Origin: Annona cherimola | Taxonomy: Eukaryota; Streptophyta; Magnoliopsida; Magnoliales; Annonaceae | Reading direction: 5' to 3' | DNA: 64,000 bases | NCBI GenBank assembly: GCA_030490835.1 | Contig: CM059975.1 | Span: 11,847,579 to 11,911,578, forward strand | Shown: piece after piece, positions 62,373 through 64,000 of the stretch | Layout of the letters: every line of letters begins with the position of its first letter | How positions within the stretch are numbered: position 1 is the stretch's first letter | Made by a program: the position numbers and the translations under genes | The notes under the pieces: generated by a model | What the model saw: only the letters and a program-made list of their open reading frames with translations | Database searches by the model: none | Told to the model about the DNA's origin: nothing

Positions 62373-63868
62373 ATCTTGTATCCTCGGATTTTGGGTTGCG
62401 GTTGCTACCGAGAAAGTTAACATGATGCATTGATGATTTCATTTGCACACATGAAGTGGGCCCATTCTGGTTACCATAAAATGCTAGAAAACCTCTTTCA
62501 ATTATTGATCTTGTTCGTTAATATACCAACGTGTCACTTTCATTCCTTTTCTCTGGAGTCCATTTTTCTCCTTTCATTGATCCTATAATTTATTAGTAGA
62601 AATCTGGTTATAATTTTATGCTATTGGAAATTAAGTATCAACATATTTGACTCTTGCAATTGAGAAATAGGACTTGCCTGAAGTGCGCCCCACATCCAGG
62701 GACAAGGGACATATGGTAGTTAAGAGGCAAGAAGAGAATCTATATATTTCAGAAGCAAGCATGCATTTGAATTTTGGACTTCAATATGGTGCGTAATTTG
62801 CTGACAAAATAAAATAAAACGAGATTTACTTCAATTCTTAAGAAATTGAGGAAACTCTTAGTTATTGCAAACCATATTACTTTTGATGAATCCAAGCTAC
62901 TCATTATGTTCAATAATATTTATTAATTAAAATATAAAAAAATCAACTTGATTCTTTACTTCGGTGGACCATTTCAGAATTTAGAATATTATCACCTTGG
63001 TTTTATTTTTTTGGGTAGAGGGAAAGAAGAGAATCCATATCTTTCAGAAAAAATCCCCAATTAATCCTTGAATGCCAAATTTCATTTTAAAAGCAGAATA
63101 GTAAAACTCTTCCAAATTCCACATCTCAAATATATATATTTTTTGTTTACACCCATGCCAACAAGCATTTGAATTTTGGATGTCCATGCCATAGCCCACG
63201 TGCTACTTAATTTGCTGAAAAAATAAAATAAAGATAAAAATAAACTGTGTTCGTGCATTGAAATATGCTGATATTGCATAGTTACTCCTAAGTTTCAAAT
63301 TGCATTCATGTCCTGAAGGTTTATACAATTTTAAGAATACCCCACTCAAGTTTGCTGCAAAAATTACCATTAGATTTTGATAAAATTCAACAGCCCAAAA
63401 TTTAGGTGATCTATACCGTCCAATGAAATTTTACCATGAAAAGAAAATGAGAAAATCTCTTGTATCAGTTTATTTGGTTCCTCGATTCTTGTGATTTTCT
63501 TTGATTTACAAGAGTATCTACTGGCCATTAACTACTAGAGCACATTGATAGTGGCAGTTTTTTCGAAACATGCGTCAAACCCGAAACCCAAAGAGGTTAG
63601 ATTCAAATCTTAAAACAAAGTGGAAATTGGTACATTTCCAATGTAAGCAACTTTTATCCATATATCCACATTGTCTTCTGTTGTTTTTTCTGCTCCAACC
63701 AAATTTCAGTGGTAGCTTTGTAATTCTTACTATTTCAAAGGATATGTGGAGCATGACCTGACTATTTATGGGGCAGGTAGCCCGCCATTTGGGTCCCTTG
63801 GCTAGAAACTGAGTCTCCACCCGTTTGCATGAGTGACAATGAAAATCCCATTCTCTAGCACCAACTCC
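62373..63868. other. Intergenic DNA, no supported gene
   Basis: A minus-strand frame open at 63575-63961 (128 codons) contains several Cys and Trp but no family signature, and overlaps the plus-strand start at 63869. A direct pair at 62710-62830 and 63010-63210 shares agaagagaatc, catttgaattttgga and aatttgctga words, an old local duplication. Confidence 0.4.
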
Positions 63869-64000
63869 ATGAAGATCAGAAGCCTGATCAAGTCCCACAT
63901 CATCCCACCATTCAGCCATGCAGGCAGAGCAATCAGCAGAGCAAAGTCCACCCTCAAACATCTCCTAGACAAGGCCAAGAAGAGCTACATCAAAGACCAG
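63869..64000 (+). CDS. Start of an open frame running off the window, unrecognised small basic protein
   Basis: ATG at 63869 opens 44 codons to the last base with no stop: it begins MKIRSLIKSHIIPPF and continues with AISRAKSTLKHLLDKAKKS. The peptide is strongly basic and looks helical. It resembles in character, not in a motif I can name, short plant proteins of the DUF761 type. The upstream context shows no clear TATA box. The minus-strand frame over the same bases is the alternative. Confidence 0.35.
   Translation, partial: MKIRSLIKSHIIPPFSHAGRAISRAKSTLKHLLDKAKKSYIKDQ

Overview
The window is nuclear DNA from a flowering plant. The evidence is multi-exon genes with GT-AG introns, plant-specific families (EMSY-like ENT/Agenet protein, three DUF674 proteins), and a dense layer of plant-type transposable elements in AT-rich DNA. 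I cannot name the species.

Layout. 1-4.2 kb: a decayed LINE (L1-type) retrotransposon. 4.2-12.2 kb: AT-rich intergenic DNA with foldback elements and one well-delimited hAT-like element. 12.3-31.1 kb: the conserved gene block, made of a two-exon alpha/beta hydrolase (+), a ten-exon EMSY-LIKE/EML3-type histone reader (-), and an eight-exon selenoprotein O-type protein AMPylase (+). The EML and SelO genes are head to head, about 2.9 kb apart. From memory, the Arabidopsis counterparts have neighbouring locus numbers, so this pair looks like old microsynteny. 32.9-35.6 kb: a Pack-MULE with about 270-bp terminal inverted repeats and a perfect 9-bp target duplication. It carries pieces of two different receptor-kinase genes. 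35.7-39.4 kb: AT-rich DNA with a hAT-like element, a tRNA-derived SINE candidate and a foldback element.

39.5-60.3 kb: a cluster of three DUF674 paralogues, all on the minus strand, all with one intron at the same place. The first is split inside exon 1 by a 7.6-kb Copia retrotransposon whose two 458-bp LTRs read as identical, with a perfect 5-bp target duplication, so the insertion is recent. The other two copies are intact. The Copia element has an in-phase leader intron: ATG-GAT-TCA-G lies in the LTR and joins gag 2.35 kb downstream, which would remove the primer-binding site and a GC-rich leader from the spliced message. Its pol has one in-frame stop in the RNase H domain.

Between genes the DNA is mostly small non-autonomous elements. 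I see three families: (i) foldbacks with a shared core and, in most, TGATC ends; (ii) T-rich MITEs with GTGTTTGG/CCAAACAC-like ends, stacked in a nest at 54.0-55.7 kb; (iii) hAT-like elements with ggGGTGcaA ends that carry telomere-like AACCCTAA motifs. The last 130 bases hold the start of an open frame that runs off the window.
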